Assembly: GCA_002224055.1 (NCBI GenBank)
Contig: AZLU01000046.1
Location: 62,001 to 126,000 of the forward strand
Reading direction: 5' to 3'
DNA from: Pezizomycotina sp. ARF18
Lineage: Eukaryota > Ascomycota
DNA: 64,000 bases
Position numbers and translations under genes: made by a program. The notes beneath the pieces are model-generated. The model was not told the DNA's origin. It saw only the letters and a program-made list of their open reading frames with translations, and ran no database searches. Below, one piece after another: positions 49,250 through 61,790 of this stretch (position 1 is its first letter; each line of letters opens with the position of its first letter).

Positions 49250-49360
49250 TCTGGTTGTCTCTCGGGAGATATCTGGAGTTGTCGGTGCGGTGGGGACGTT
49301 GATGAACGTGGAGGTCCCTATGCGAGGAAGAAGGACTTCACATGAGATATGCGAGTTATC
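49250..49360 (+). repeat. Palindrome pair unit, copy 2
   Basis: Degraded palindromes at 49268-49283 and 49346-49360 around GTTGATGAACGTGGAGGTCC (49299-49318), aligning to copy 1 over its full length with many substitutions. Confidence 0.75.
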
Positions 49361-49399
49361 GCTGGTTGTAGAGATGCTGAGAATGTTCGGTCGGGAGTA

Positions 49400-49476
49400 A
49401 CGATAGTTTCTGTTGATGAACGTATAGGTCCCTACGCGAAGAGAGGAAGGGCTTGACGTGAGATAGCCGGAGCTAT
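49400..49476 (+). repeat. Palindrome unit, copy 3 (right half)
   Basis: Carries GTTGATGAACGTATAGGTCC (49412-49431) and the second palindrome GATAGCCGGAGCTAT (49462-49476); the first palindrome is replaced by CGATAG at 49400. Confidence 0.7.
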
Positions 49477-50309
49477 TTTATATGATTGTGAAGATAAACG
49501 AGGATGCATGATCGTGAGTATACCGGCGTTCCATTCTCGTGTGTCGAAGTTTCGAAAAGTATTTACGTATGAAACTACCTGCCACAGTGAATTTTTCAAA
49601 CTGTTTATGGTTTTTAAATGGTCGACGGGTCGTCCTGGTTTGGGTTTTTGGTTATGGCAGTTACGGATGGTGAAAGGTAGGATTTTATAACGGCAGGACT
49701 GACTATTGGTTTTCCGTCCGTCGCGATTTCGAGAGTATGGATCTGACTAGCGGTTCGGATACACATTTCGCGACACTTTAAAAGAAATAGGGTTTATTGT
49801 TTCGGGAGCTCGATGGCAGTAGTTTCAATTTGTGGCGTAGAGTGGATTTATGTGTGGGACGGGAACACGCCAGGTAGGAGCTGTTTCGTTGTTTTCCTAG
49901 AGATACTTTATGCGCGAGATAGTCTGCGGGAATACTACTTTTCTTTGGCGCTTTATGTAATTTCTTGAACGAGGTTTGGTAGTGAAAAACTGAACGTTAT
50001 GATCCTTCGCTTCCGGAGGGGTTACAATGTGGATGTTTGTATCGAGCTCAATGACGCAGTAGAGTATTTAACGCCACGTGGAAGGTTTGCTTAAGCTGGT
50101 AATTTCGTATACAACGTTTCTAATATGAAATCCGGACTGGCTGCACAATTCATGTTTATAATACGTTAGCTCTGGTGTTGTGTTTGTCGTGAATATGATT
50201 CCCGCTTTGAGCGCCGTCGGGATGAATCGAAACTTCTCTTTTCATTTTATGGATACATCCGAATAGGATTACTAGATCTCTGGCTTTCAGCGTGGAAATA
50301 CTATGATCT

Positions 50310-50412
50310 GGTTGGTTTTCCTTTCGGGAATAGTCGGAGCTATCGTGTGTATGATGTAGTGGAGGAAGTGTCTACGGCAGGAAGAAAATCTCGTGGGGTA
50401 GCTGGAGTTATC
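50310..50412 (+). repeat. Palindrome pair unit, copy 4
   Basis: Palindromes at 50330-50344 (ATAGTCGGAGCTATC) and 50398-50412 (GTAGCTGGAGTTATC), preceded as in copies 1 and 2 by a CTGGTTG-type segment. Confidence 0.7.
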
Positions 50413-50919
50413 GCATGTTTGTTGAGAATGTGTTAAACAACGTTCCCATTGTCGTGGTTTCGTAGGCTTACGTATGAACTTTCCCTCGCAATCCATTTGA
50501 GAATGTTAAGGAATTTTGGTTAGTTGTCTTAGTTTAGATTATCGCATGGACAAATTGGTGAATGGTGGGGTTTACGATGGGAAAACGTTTAATACCTCTT
50601 CCTACATGATTCGTTTGAATATGCCGTGGCATTGTAACGTAGAAGAGGATACTCGAAAACGACGGTAAGGGTTTGTACTATGGGAAGTTGAACGAACGGG
50701 TGTTTGAGTTTTTACGCGCTGATTGAATATTAATGCAAAGACGGTTTGCCGGAAGCGGGCTGTTTTTTTCTAGAGGTATGAGATCCTGCTGTCGAAGATA
50801 TTACTACTTTCTAAGGCCTGTTTACATGCTTTTTTTTATACAACTTGGGGAAGTTTTGCGGCGAAGCTTGAATTTATCAGCTTGCCTTTTGCTTCGTACG
50901 CTAATGTAGATGTAAATCT

Positions 50920-51663
50920 TATCAGCTGGAACGTGTAATAGATGATAAAAACACTATGAGTTAGTGTGTTGTTAATCCGTATGGTCTCGTCGTAGCTGTA
51001 GATGGATTCGTTTAGAGGTTTGGGATTGGGATCGCGGTAGGTTAGTATGAGCAGCCTTCGGCGCCATGGAAAAGTTCAAGGTTTACGATTGGAAAACGTT
51101 TGATATAGGATCGGCATAGTAGTGTTTTCTTTGTAGTCGTGATTGAGTATGTTGTTTCGCGTTCGCGCATGTATATATGGCGATACTCGAACTCGTGAAA
51201 GGGGGTTATGTTTCGCAGTTCGTTCGAATTTCCGATAGCTTTATTTCTATTAGAATAATGTTATGCGAAGCCACGAAAGACGGCCAGAGTTGTTGTTCCT
51301 GGAATAATTATGCGTGGAACACGATCGGCTGTGTGACTACTGCTTCCTTTGGTTTTTTTCGGCACGCCGTTTTATGTGGATGCTTTATTGAACCTTAATT
51401 ATGTTCTCGCTGTCTACGTAGCTATTGCTACGTAAAATCGAGCGTAAGACCTTTTATCATCTAGAACGTGTAATAGATAAACGCTATGGGGGGGAGGTTG
51501 GTGCTGATCTGTATGCGCGCTTCATGGTGCTGCAACGTTATCCGACATCTCCAATGTTACGAATTGGTGTAGAGGTTTTGAGATTGGATGCGGTAGGTTA
51601 GTATGGAGCGCCTTCCGGCACCATGGAAAATTTCAAGGTTGAAGATGATCGACGTTTATCTGC
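50920..51663 (+). repeat. Direct duplication, about 550-base offset
   Basis: CGGTAGGTTAGTATG at 51035-51049 recurs at 51591-51605, both followed by a GCGCC..CCATGGAAAA..TTCAAGGTT segment; GGAACGTGTAATAGAT near 50929 recurs as AGAACGTGTAATAGAT near 51464. The copies are colinear and diverged by substitutions and small gaps. Confidence 0.75.
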
Positions 51664-51954
51664 GCGGCGTTAATGGTGTTCATAGGATCAGTGGCCCTCA
51701 AGTTTCTTCGCGTATGTGATGGAGACGTTGGGCTGATCAGATATCTGGAAAATGAAACTGATGACTTTGTATACGGCGATCAAGAGTTGTTGGATATGGA
51801 AAGGAAGACTTGGAGTTGTGGTAGGAGAGCTTTCAGTATCAACAAACCGTGGATCTCCGGGAATGCGATGATTGATTTGATAGGCGTGTAATAATAAAAG
51901 TGCCTATGTCCGATCTGAATTCTATGGACGCCCGCCGCGGAGAGTAGGAGCCTA

Positions 51955-54900
51955 CGGTGGATTCAATATATGTAGTTGGCGGGTGTGTAGTGGGTTAAAG
52001 TTCAGCAGAATTATGAAACGTTTTTTGCCGCGTATCTCTTGCTCGCCGTTTCATTGTCCGAATAATAATTTATCTGCTCCTGGGTTGGGATACTAAATGT
52101 AATATGGACCCAGTTCTCAGAAGTTTGTGAGAGCAAGCCTTCAATATCCATCGCTGTCTATTTCCATGTTGTTTTGAAATCGCCGCGGCATTTTCTGTAG
52201 AATCTGGATTGAACACAACAATCGCCCTATGGTAGCTGGAGAAAACAAGCGGATGGTTGAAGCTGAATTCACAAGAAATTATGGCATCACCTTGTTCATA
52301 TTTGGGTGAAAGCAAACACTATGTCGAGAGACGCTATAGAAGTCTGGGGTTGTTTACCGTATTAAGTATGGACCCTCTGGGAAACAACGTGTTTGCTTGA
52401 CTCTTTTGCGTTCGCATATGCTATTTCGTTACTCAGATATTGCGGTGCCACCATAACTGCCCAAGATTGTGGTCCTGTTGTTCGATTTCCTCCTCTTCAT
52501 ACCTATTCAACCAACCGATGCTTTTTGTAAATTATGTATGACGTGCGAGACGTAGAGCTTTACCCTCATTATAACCGGGCGTCACAGGCTAGCCGTATAA
52601 TTCACGTTCAGGCCTTTTAAATAGATATCGGAGCGATTAATATGCAAATTATTCGTCTCTTTGTTTAGGGGTTTTCTTCTGTTTTTTCTTGGGAAGAGAG
52701 AGATTTGATGGATTGCACGTTGTAGATTCATTCCTAGCTGTGTAATATGAGCGGTAGTGAAATCGTTAGCGCGGGAATTGCGGATAAAATGCTTTCGATA
52801 TCGGCTCTTGCCAAAGATACTGAAAATATAACAATGAACTTGGCAGGCGTAAATAACAGCAGCTATCATTTTCGGCTCTTTAAATTTTACTATTATATAA
52901 GAGGAGATAATGTTATAAAGGTTGTAATATCGTGAGCGAGCCATGGTGCGCATACATCTAAAGTCTAATAAAACTATGAAACGTCCTTACTGCGTAGCAT
53001 AGCTCCTGTTCAAAGATCTAATTTCGCGTATGTCTCACGATTCCCTCGATACGTTCTATAATTCTATAATCGGAGGAAGATATTCTAGTGATAGTTGGAG
53101 CTATCCCTTGGTACCTGTGTAAAGGCCAGATGCTGGTTCGAGCTGAATTGTCCTATCGCTGGGACGTACTGAGTCATTGACACGCACTTTTTATCTCGTT
53201 TAAGGATGGGTTTCCATAATATGACACCGCTTTTATCATCTTTGACGTTTTGAATATCAAATATCTCTCGGATGGGCGTTGTTGATCGGTTGATAGTACG
53301 CCCTTTAATATGGTTCAAGGTCGTAATGGAGGTTATTCGATCTATGTGACGTTGTCGTGGAGAAATGAAAGAAGGTAATTTCTGTATGAAGGCCGGGAAA
53401 GCAAACCTGACAAGTGAAGCCGGATTCGTCGAGATTATAAGGCCGCGACAATTGGAGTCGCATGTTCGATAAAAGCAAATACTATGGCGAGAGAGTTTGC
53501 TTCTGACAGTTTGAGGCTGCTTACCGGAAATATAAAAGGTCTTGAAAAACTGCGTATTTGCTTAATTCTTTTACATCTTTCATATCCAGTTGGATTAATG
53601 TTTCATCGCTATTGCGGTTCTGCATATTTCGTTTTCCGTTGCTTCGGTTTTATTTCAACGTAGTGTGGGGCCAATCGTGTTTCTATCGCGGAGGGTTCCT
53701 TGCTAGAGTAAAAAGCTATAAAAGCTTCTTTTCGTCTCAATTGAATTAACTTGATCTACCCGAAATTATCGCCTTAATCCGATGATGTAGATATGTTTCG
53801 TGTAGCTTTCAGAGTGGTAGGTTGGAGGTGCAGACGTACGCGCAGGCGTGTCGATACCCAATATAGCTTAATATACGCATATACTTATTGTTTTCTGCTT
53901 GGATATTTGAAGGTGGAAATGATTTAATGGAATTTTATGATACGAGCCATTTTCTGCCGTGTCGTATGTATCGTATGTGCGAGTAGATTAGGAGATAGTT
54001 CTCGAAAATGCTCCCAATATCAGTCGATGCTGGCAGTCATGGAGTATGAACTTTAACCTAGTACTTGTGAATAGAGAGTATGATCTCGGCCTTAGAATTG
54101 CTACGTTTGTTACAGTATATCGCGGTAGTTGCAAAGACCTCAATATCTGGAAGTGCGCATTTACTGGTTCAGGTTTAACGGAATTATGAAACGTCTTTAC
54201 CGCATAGCTTGCGTTTAAAGGTTTAGGATTCGCGGATATATTCTGATTTGCGACAGGCAGTTCTACAATTGCTCGTCTTGAAATATGCACCTCACACATT
54301 TTCTCGCTTATGGTAGCCATCTTATTATGTTTATCTACGTGGGAAGGCGAGGCTTTCGAGAGTTCGTTGCCGCTGCTTGTTTGTTATAGACTTTTTTCGG
54401 TATAGCCCATGGCCAATTCGTTTCCAAATTTGCAGCGTTATGTAGTTGCGGATTCGGAACGTGGCTACTTAAGTATATTGAGGGGTTCAGTAAGTTTATA
54501 TGCCGGACCTGGGTGATGCGGTTGTGCGAGTGATGTACCTATCGTTCTAAGGAAGAGGCCCTGCTCTCTATGCAGCCTACGAGCCTTTGTTTCCATGCAG
54601 TCGTTATCAGGCTGCATCTTGCTGCCATCATTCCTGAGCTTCTGATAGATCACTTCTTATCCGCTGCTGGTGCGAACGGATATTTAGTAGCATATATTGA
54701 GGTTTGGGATGTTCTCAAAAGAACGAGTGGAGCTAACAAACTTAGTATAGTTTACCATTCCCTTAACCGTGATCCATTCGATTATAAGGCCGGCTTAACA
54801 AGATACTTACATCCTTCACGGCTGCCAATGGATATTCTTGACTTGCCTTATTCATTATTGAATGGAGTCCGTCGCAGATTAAAGGAAATGTGTTGTCTAG

Positions 54901-55360
54901 TGACCATGGTTCGTGATGGGTATTAGGGTGCAGCGAACTTGGCTACGCTTAATTCAACATTCGAAGTATCGTATATGTCAGATTAGTATACTTGAGGTAC
55001 ACATACCTGTATTGTTTTAGCTGCTCGAAGACTTTAGAGGAGAAGGATTTGATGGCATTGATAGATACGGACCATTTCGGCCGTTTATACGTAGGGTAAG
55101 TTTGACGGAAGATTTGGAGTAGAACGCTATCAATACCGGCCTCTTTCTAGATGTACTGGAATATGGTGGCCGATTCACAGGTCTAGATCACAAGCATAAC
55201 ATCAAGTTTCGAGGTACTATGCTCGTTGCCGTACAATGTTGTAGTTGTAGGTCATTCAATATTGCAGGTGCATTGTTCAAGAGTTCAGCATCAATAGCAT
55301 TATGAAACGTCTTTACGCATATTAGTTCTCTTTAGAGGCTAAATTCGCCGACATGAGGCG
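51955..55360 (+). repeat. Degenerate copies with about 1.1-kb spacing
   Basis: TATGAAACG with similar flanks occurs at about 52012, 52975, 54184 and 55301 (steps of roughly 960, 1210 and 1120 bases), three of them followed by a C/T-rich then CGC..TAG-type segment. A second marker, GCAAACACTATGTCGAGAGA near 52313, recurs as GCAAATACTATGGCGAGAGA near 53475. These are consistent with an old tandem array. Confidence 0.65.
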
Positions 55361-57800
55361 AAGTGCGCTGCCCTCTACACCTTTCCGATTACCGTCTTCA
55401 TTATCCAGTTTGCTGGTACGTCTATCATAGTTCATCTACCTGGGAGAGTAATAGTGATCGTGGATCACTTCTTTATCTGTTACCAGGCGTAACAGGCGTA
55501 TCCAGCTTAATCTCTTCTAGTTTGGCAACCTGAGTAAGCTTTATAATACGTCCGATTGAAACTCGAGACGCCGCTACTAATATGGTATTACGATATGGTT
55601 TTGGTCTCTCGGTATTGGGGAATCGTTACGACATGCACGTGTGATATCACTTGCGATATCAAGGTATCTTGAGAATTAGAATTAGGTACTAAGCTCTATA
55701 TAAAGTTACGCTTTAACTTAATTCTTATAGACTACAGATAACTTCTTTGATTTGACTTTCGATTGATCGCGTTTTATGTACCGCTTCGAGGAGATAGATC
55801 TTTAGTAGCTAGCTCTAGCTTTATATTATAGTTCGGATATTCGCAAAAAGGAGCAAAGTATCCATATGCTTGAGAGGAGGCCAGTATGAGACTATTTAGT
55901 TATGCGATGAGCTTATACATGGTTTACAATTTAAGTAGTATATAACGTTGCCCGCGGCCATTTTTTCGATTCTTTGTTATTAGCGGATGGTTCAGCGTAG
56001 AGTGGAATTGTCCTATGAGGATTTTCAAAGTATAGCTAATAATTGATTACGCTCTTCTAGTATGGCATATTACGTATCCTCTGTTTGGAGATTCCTTAGA
56101 GGTAAGATTCAGAAGTAATACCTAATAAAATCTCTGAGAGTCAGGCACGACGTGGGAAAATAAACCGTACTAACAGTTCCACCTTCCCTTTCTTCACGTT
56201 GAAGAAGTAAGTTTTAATATTTTCGTCATGGACTGTTCGCGTAACTTCTAATGACAATGGAAGAATTTTTTAGAACACGGTTATTTGGGTTGTATCGCCT
56301 GGGTATTCGGAAGTGAGAGGAATAGACTCGAAGATGTTGTACTGCTTTGAGGCTTCGAAAGAGGTATAATGGGCGTGTAAAGTTTTAGCCAAGCTTAGCG
56401 CATGGAACTTGAACTTGGGGTTACTTTGCGTTCTATGCCAGCTTGTCCTTACTGTCTCGATTAGCTATGAAGCAATGCATTATAGACTTACTAGATAGAG
56501 CGTGGCTCCGTTATAGCCGGCGCGTAGAAAATGAATGGCTTGCCTTATCATAGGATACCATTTAGTCTGGCCTCTTGAAGAGCATGAACTTAAATTATTC
56601 TAGGCGTGGTTGGATTGTGGGGGAGGATACGATTTATGTGGGAGCCTTACGCTAGCGATCTCGTAAGAACTAAATATGACTGCATCTCCGTACGGCGCGC
56701 AGTATATCGGATGAGTATTGGAACTCTGTTCTTTATAATTGTATTCTCTGGGTAAATGGCGACCTTTTTGCTTGATTAAAATATTGACGAATGCTTGTAA
56801 AGTAGTAAGCCTAGGGAATACTAGATGTACCTAGTAATATCGGATGTATGGAGAACGATTAGCGATGAACAAATTTCTGATTACATCTTTAGGGGTCTAA
56901 GTTTGCCCTCTATAGTAACTTGCTCAGAGACGTATTACGGTCCCTTTTAAAGAGTCGGCTGGGGGTAATGTCATTGCTATCATATTCTCTGAGTAGCGTA
57001 GGGAGGTTTCGATTATTCGTCGCGTCGCTTCGATATAAAATAATTATACGTTTTGACCAATCGCCCTCCAAATAGTTTCTTTAGGATTTCGCGGGAACCA
57101 TCTTCGCTCAAGAGATAATTACCGTCTAATGATACTTTGGTAGTGTTAAGAATTTTCAATTTAGTTATCGCGGGGATCTTACGGTTTGGGTTTACGGGGG
57201 CACTCTTATATGAAATTTCTTATATGAAATTCGGACTTCTACGAGGTCAGCCATAGATCAATGTAATAGTCTAGATATGTCTATTGCGTAGATTAACCAT
57301 ACTCGATATCTTGTTCACATCTAAGTATGGATTTGGTAAGCTTTGTTCTTAGTAAGGGCGTTTGCTCGTCTAGACGCTTGATGTATTCATAGCGCGGACG
57401 AATATAATTTCCATATGTCTGTCGACTTTTGAATAGCGTAATATGACCTTCTACGAGTTAACTAGTCTGGATAAGTATACGCTGAAAGCCTATAGGAGTA
57501 TCGTGGTAACTGTGATCGAATGAAATCTGCAGTCCGGGATGGTCAATAACGTAACTTTGCTCTATGTAGTTACGTAAGGCTACGCGATAGATAGCGGATT
57601 ATAATAAAAACGGTTAATGAAAACTGATATAGCCCTTTAGAAGCCTTTAGTTGGCTATAGAGTAGCATACGTAGGATGATATGCTGGAAATAATGATAGC
57701 TTAGTTAGAGCATTTGTGTAGAACTTATTAGAAATAAGAAGTTAGAAGTTAAAAGCTTGTAGAATCAGAGAGATATTTGTAGAAAATTAGTAGTGGTTAA

Positions 57801-58560
57801 AAAAAAAGGGAAAAGAAAAAAGAGTAAAGTGAAAATTCAGGATTAAAAATTTTAAGACTCCCGTTTTGTTTTTAGACATTCCTCCGCCATGCATGGCGCT
57901 ATATGGCAAGCGTGAATCAAGGGAAGCAGTCATTGTTATAGTGGTATGATCAAGGCCTCGGACTTTACATGACATCACGTTCGTCTTTCGGTTTATCTCC
58001 TCTCTCTATACTGACCGGAGATCAAAGAGAGCGGTTTATATTGAAAAATATTGCAAACAGAACTTTCAAGAGAGGACTTGAACAACAAGCATCAAGATCT
58101 ATTCACTAAGAACTAATAACACGCGGTGTTCCTTCCTGCTAAGAGAGGTATGTCGTTCTTTCGCGCCTACAACATCGCGATATTCTTTCTAAACCCTCGG
58201 TCTCATTCCTATGATAGTCAAAAAGTCCAGACAGCACATGTATGTTCAGTCATCTAACCAAAAATCGGTGAGTGGAACCGCTTTGTTGGCTAATTCTAGA
58301 AGGCAGTTGCGACTTGCTCCACTACGATGATTGTACTAAATATAAACCTTTAGCTATATAAATAAACGAAAATTCGAAAAAGTTGTGACTGCCGTCTGAT
58401 TTTATTTACCGAGGATTCCTCGTGGTCGTAAATAAAGTGCCAGCATAAGTACGCTCGAGCTTCTATATTTTGGAATAGTCATCGAGAAGTCGCAAAGCGT
58501 GTAACGTATTAATTATTGCTATAATTGGCGACCGATCAGTATTACTCACAGCTTCACGAT
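57801..58560. other. Transition zone, no gene seen
   Basis: Composition returns to balanced use of bases. Pyrimidine-rich stretches near 57990-58010 and 58130-58200 may belong to a promoter, but no gene start is certain. Confidence 0.4.
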
Positions 58561-58850
58561 ATGGAGGAAATAGACTCAGATCTGCCGACCAGTGCTCAAA
58601 AACTACTGGAGGCCTATAAAAGGAACTTGCCGCTAATCAGCAAAAGCCGCATGAAGGAAATTTCGGAGACGTCGAAAGCCTTCACTGCCATAAATATATG
58701 ACGGGCAAAGACCCCGCTCTCCTACACAATTTTTTCTCATCCGATAGGCCGAAAGTTATAAAAATGAGGGCATAAACGCCATGTACATGCAGACTGCTTA
58801 TGCCGCTGAAACTCCACTTTGCAAGGGTTTCCCACAAGGGAAACAAAATG
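58561..58850 (+). CDS. Possible coding fragment, unknown
   Basis: The start at 58561 reads MEEIDSDLPTSAQKLLEAYK and continues NLPLISKSRMKEISETSKAF; after a one-base shift near 58690 the next frame reads MTGKDPALLHNFFSSDRPKV before a stop near 58770. The amphipathic, charged character looks like real coding sequence, but no family is recognised and the downstream continuation is lost. It may be a small gene or a decayed one at the edge of the repeat region. Confidence 0.3.
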
Positions 58851-59601
58851 ATAGCCAATATAAACAAAAGTTGGATTTCGCAGACAGTGGTCCGTGCCAA
58901 TGTAGAGCGAAGGTTTGGCTTCGCCGTTTCCGGTTGAAAGGCTTTGGATAACTTGATTCCGGTCGAAGTGTTCAATCGATCGCGACAATAAAGAAGACGA
59001 AAGCGACCTAGTAAATTAGATAGTAGTACAGCAGTTGGACAGATTCTAAGAACTTCGAAATCTACACTTCTTTTTTTATTTTCATAATGTACAAAGCCTT
59101 TTTTTACCATTTAAATCCGTGTCTTCAGTGATTTGTGTGATAGCACCCGCAGCGCGCCGTGCCGCCCCACAATCGTCGATTCGTCAATATACTAGGCACC
59201 CTGGACGATAACCAACTTGTCCCAAAATGCAGACCATGCCAAAAATATGCAGGACAACCAATCTAACAAGTTAAAGAGGAAATCAGGACGTGTTGTGATA
59301 TTATTAGCAAAGTGGAGATCGAGAATTATGCGGCGTTCTGACAACTACCTATTTAATAGCTGCATGCTGCTTGGTGAGCGGGGAGTTGATGCGGAGAGCT
59401 ATGACTTATTCGTCTGATTATGTCCTATTTTCGGTGCCCCTAAGCCTGTAAGATATTAAAGCCTTGATTTCCTCTGAGACTGGATATCATGCAGTTCTTA
59501 AACACGGTCATATGTTCGTCGCAGACAAACAGTACCCAGAGTTAGGTTTTAGAGTGTTACAATCTAGAAAGAAACTAAACGAAAAGCATCTATAGTCTAC
59601 T

Positions 59602-61790
59602 TTGAAAGATATTATGGAGGACTTCCATAGGACTTCGACGCCCGTTAAAAGCGAAGAGTCGGAGAAACTACCTCTAAATGTCAACGTCGACAGTCGGGGA
59701 AGTACTCCTCCAGACTATCCTCACGAATCTACCTTCACCAGCATTCGTGTTGCTGGTGCCGAGCCTACGAGACTCATTCATCCCGCAAAGAACCTATAGA
59801 GAGGATAATGGATTTTGTTATGTTGCTTTGTAGCATCCTGTTTTTAGTTTTCGCCTGGGTAGGCTTTAGCCTCGATAAGAAGCCCGTAGCTGGGCATGAG
59901 TGGGGAAAGCAGTATCTAAACGCTTCAAAGCTGGTAAGTGTATTGTTATATGATGTATTGCAATTCCAATATAATGAGTTTCTTTGTCGTATAGTAATTA
60001 CAATTCAATATCTGTGTCCGTGGGGGCAATCATGCTTTAAATACATATTGTCTTAATCTTCTGCTTCAAGAATTGTCATTTGTTCTTGGTTTGTTATAAT
60101 ATATAGCGTATGGCGTCGTTATGTTTTGTGACCAACCGGTTAATACTCGCTCACCATCTTGTGCTTATGACCTTACCTTAGGCCCTACTATTTTCCCCAT
60201 CGTCTTTGGAGTGATCGTCGGAAACCTAACCGCAGTTCTGGCAAGGTATAGACTAGAGAGGGGCGATAAAATAGGTGTTATAGAACAGCTTCAAGCCAGC
60301 TCTTCTTTGGCTAAAACATTAATGGTCGGCTATAAGTTGCGGAAGGCTTCTCTGGCATTTCTAGGTTTGTTTGTGCTCTGGGCATTGTCGCCAGTGGGCG
60401 GTCAGGCATCGCTCCGAATCGTGGAAATTCAGAGTGTTGGCCTTGCTTCCACACGGCAAGTAGCTTACATACCGGACAACGTGCCAACCGTCTTAGAAGG
60501 CGCATCCGCAGTCCAGGCTGGCGGCTTTAATCTACAGTCACTCTTTACAGCGTCCGTTATATCACCACAGGATGTCAGAAACTCCAGTACGGATTGGCGG
60601 GCAACGTGAAGATCCCGTTTGCCGAGTATCTCCAGGCTTCGCTGCGGACCAGAAAAATTACCCGATCCATGTTGGATCAGCGCCTACCTATTCCTCCCTT
60701 ATCGGTGTACAGATCTTGGACTTACCAACGCACGACAATGAGATCAACAGTTTCCCGATCCAAAGCACATATTTCACGCTCGATTGCCCGGTGATTGCCA
60801 ACATAACGACCCTGGCGAAGATTTACGCAGACAGAGCGCAAGTGCAAGCAGCGACCAACCCTCAAGCTTGCGTTAGTACGCCTGGCGTCCCCGTCGCTTT
60901 TCAAGGCACGGCAAATGTGAACAATTCGAACCTCGCCGTTATACGCCGACGATTATCCAGGCTGGAAATACTACCAACTCCATCCTGACGCGAAAGAAGC
61001 TTGACTTCTACTTCTGGCGAACGTGGACCCGCGCGACTTGCTATGCCACGGAGCACTTCGTCGAGGCTAGCGTCGTTTGCAACGGCACGAAATGCGGAGT
61101 CGACACCGTGAAGCCACTAACTACCCCTCCTGATGCTGGCACAAATCGGTTCGCAAAGATGGATGAGTGCTCAACCCTTCAATATACATGCAGTGGTTCA
61201 TTAACGTCGCGGCGACGCCAAGCCACGCGGGCACGGCGTCTCTGCTGGACGCCTACATCGTCAACCCTCTCACCCCGTTCGTACTGTTACCGACACTTTT
61301 CGGCACGGTTCTAGAAGGCTTCTACGCCAACGTAACGAAAAGGGACTTTGAGATCAGACTGTCACAATTGATGAATACGTCTGGCGCGCGTCTTTGATAA
61401 CTCTTGCGAACTACGGTTCGTCGCCAACGTTCGATCCGACGACCCGCCAGCTGCTCCAGCAGTACAAGCCCATAAATCTTACTGCGACTTCCACCATCGC
61501 GGAAGATAGGTACATGTGCAATAAGGTCTGGTTAGGCCTGTGGTACTCTGCAGCTGGCGATGGCTTACCTCGGCGGTTTTGGGCACTTACGTCGGCCTTA
61601 TGCTTTTGGACGCCGGATATACTAGGGTGGGCTAGCAGCCTGACCAGGATAATTCCACTGTCCGCTGCCCCTGGACCCGTCAGCTATGGACGGTCTAGAA
61701 CGGACCCGACGACTCGGCGATGCCAGGGTTCAGCTTAAAGACGTCGGGTCCGCTGATCCGGGGATCTCCTTATGGGCATCTGTCCGTTGA
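59602..61790 (+). CDS. Orphan fungal multi-span membrane protein
   Basis: Large membrane protein of a family seen in many Pezizomycotina and unnamed to my knowledge. Seen in order: a disordered N-terminus with STPPDYPHESTFTS (59692-59740); a first helix MDFVMLLCSILFLVFAWVGF (59808-59867); an intron from 59936 to 60181; then GPTIFPIVFGVIVGN and LARYRLERGDKIGVIEQL; LWALSPVGGQASLR (60375-60420); a large, probably extracellular region with paired Cys and N-glycosylation sites (60480-61500); WAS then a last helix region; and the C-terminal DGLERTRRLGDARVQLKDV ending at 61790. About 680 residues. Six or more one-base shifts, including a G lost at the acceptor (60181). Family membership is clear; function is not known. 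Confidence 0.72.

Larger units (their letters stand above)
48300..57800. repeat. Decayed repeat region
   Basis: About 9.5 kb without any recognisable gene. Hand comparison shows diverged internal copies at several scales: a paired palindrome unit (48828-50412, with one more copy at 53090), a duplication with about 550-base offset (50.5-51.7 kb) and copies with about 1.1-kb spacing (52.0-55.3 kb). The left part is G-rich and C-poor on the plus strand (hand counts: 23 G to 7 C in 51001-51060; 22 G to 7 C in 49801-49860), and CpA is scarce. This is what repeat-induced point mutation or long neutral decay of a fungal repeat would leave. The origin of the repeat is not recognisable. Confidence 0.6.

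Noticed and set aside
57208-57234. Tandem duplication of CTTATATGAAATT
   Set aside because: Real two-copy repeat but too short and isolated to be more than chance slippage.
48300-57800. Possible CRISPR-like array from repeated palindromes
   Set aside because: Spacing is irregular, copies are highly diverged, and the setting is eukaryotic; not a CRISPR.
48300-57800. Recognisable transposon or LTR element
   Set aside because: I found no terminal repeats, target duplications or transposon protein motifs, so the repeat is left unclassified.
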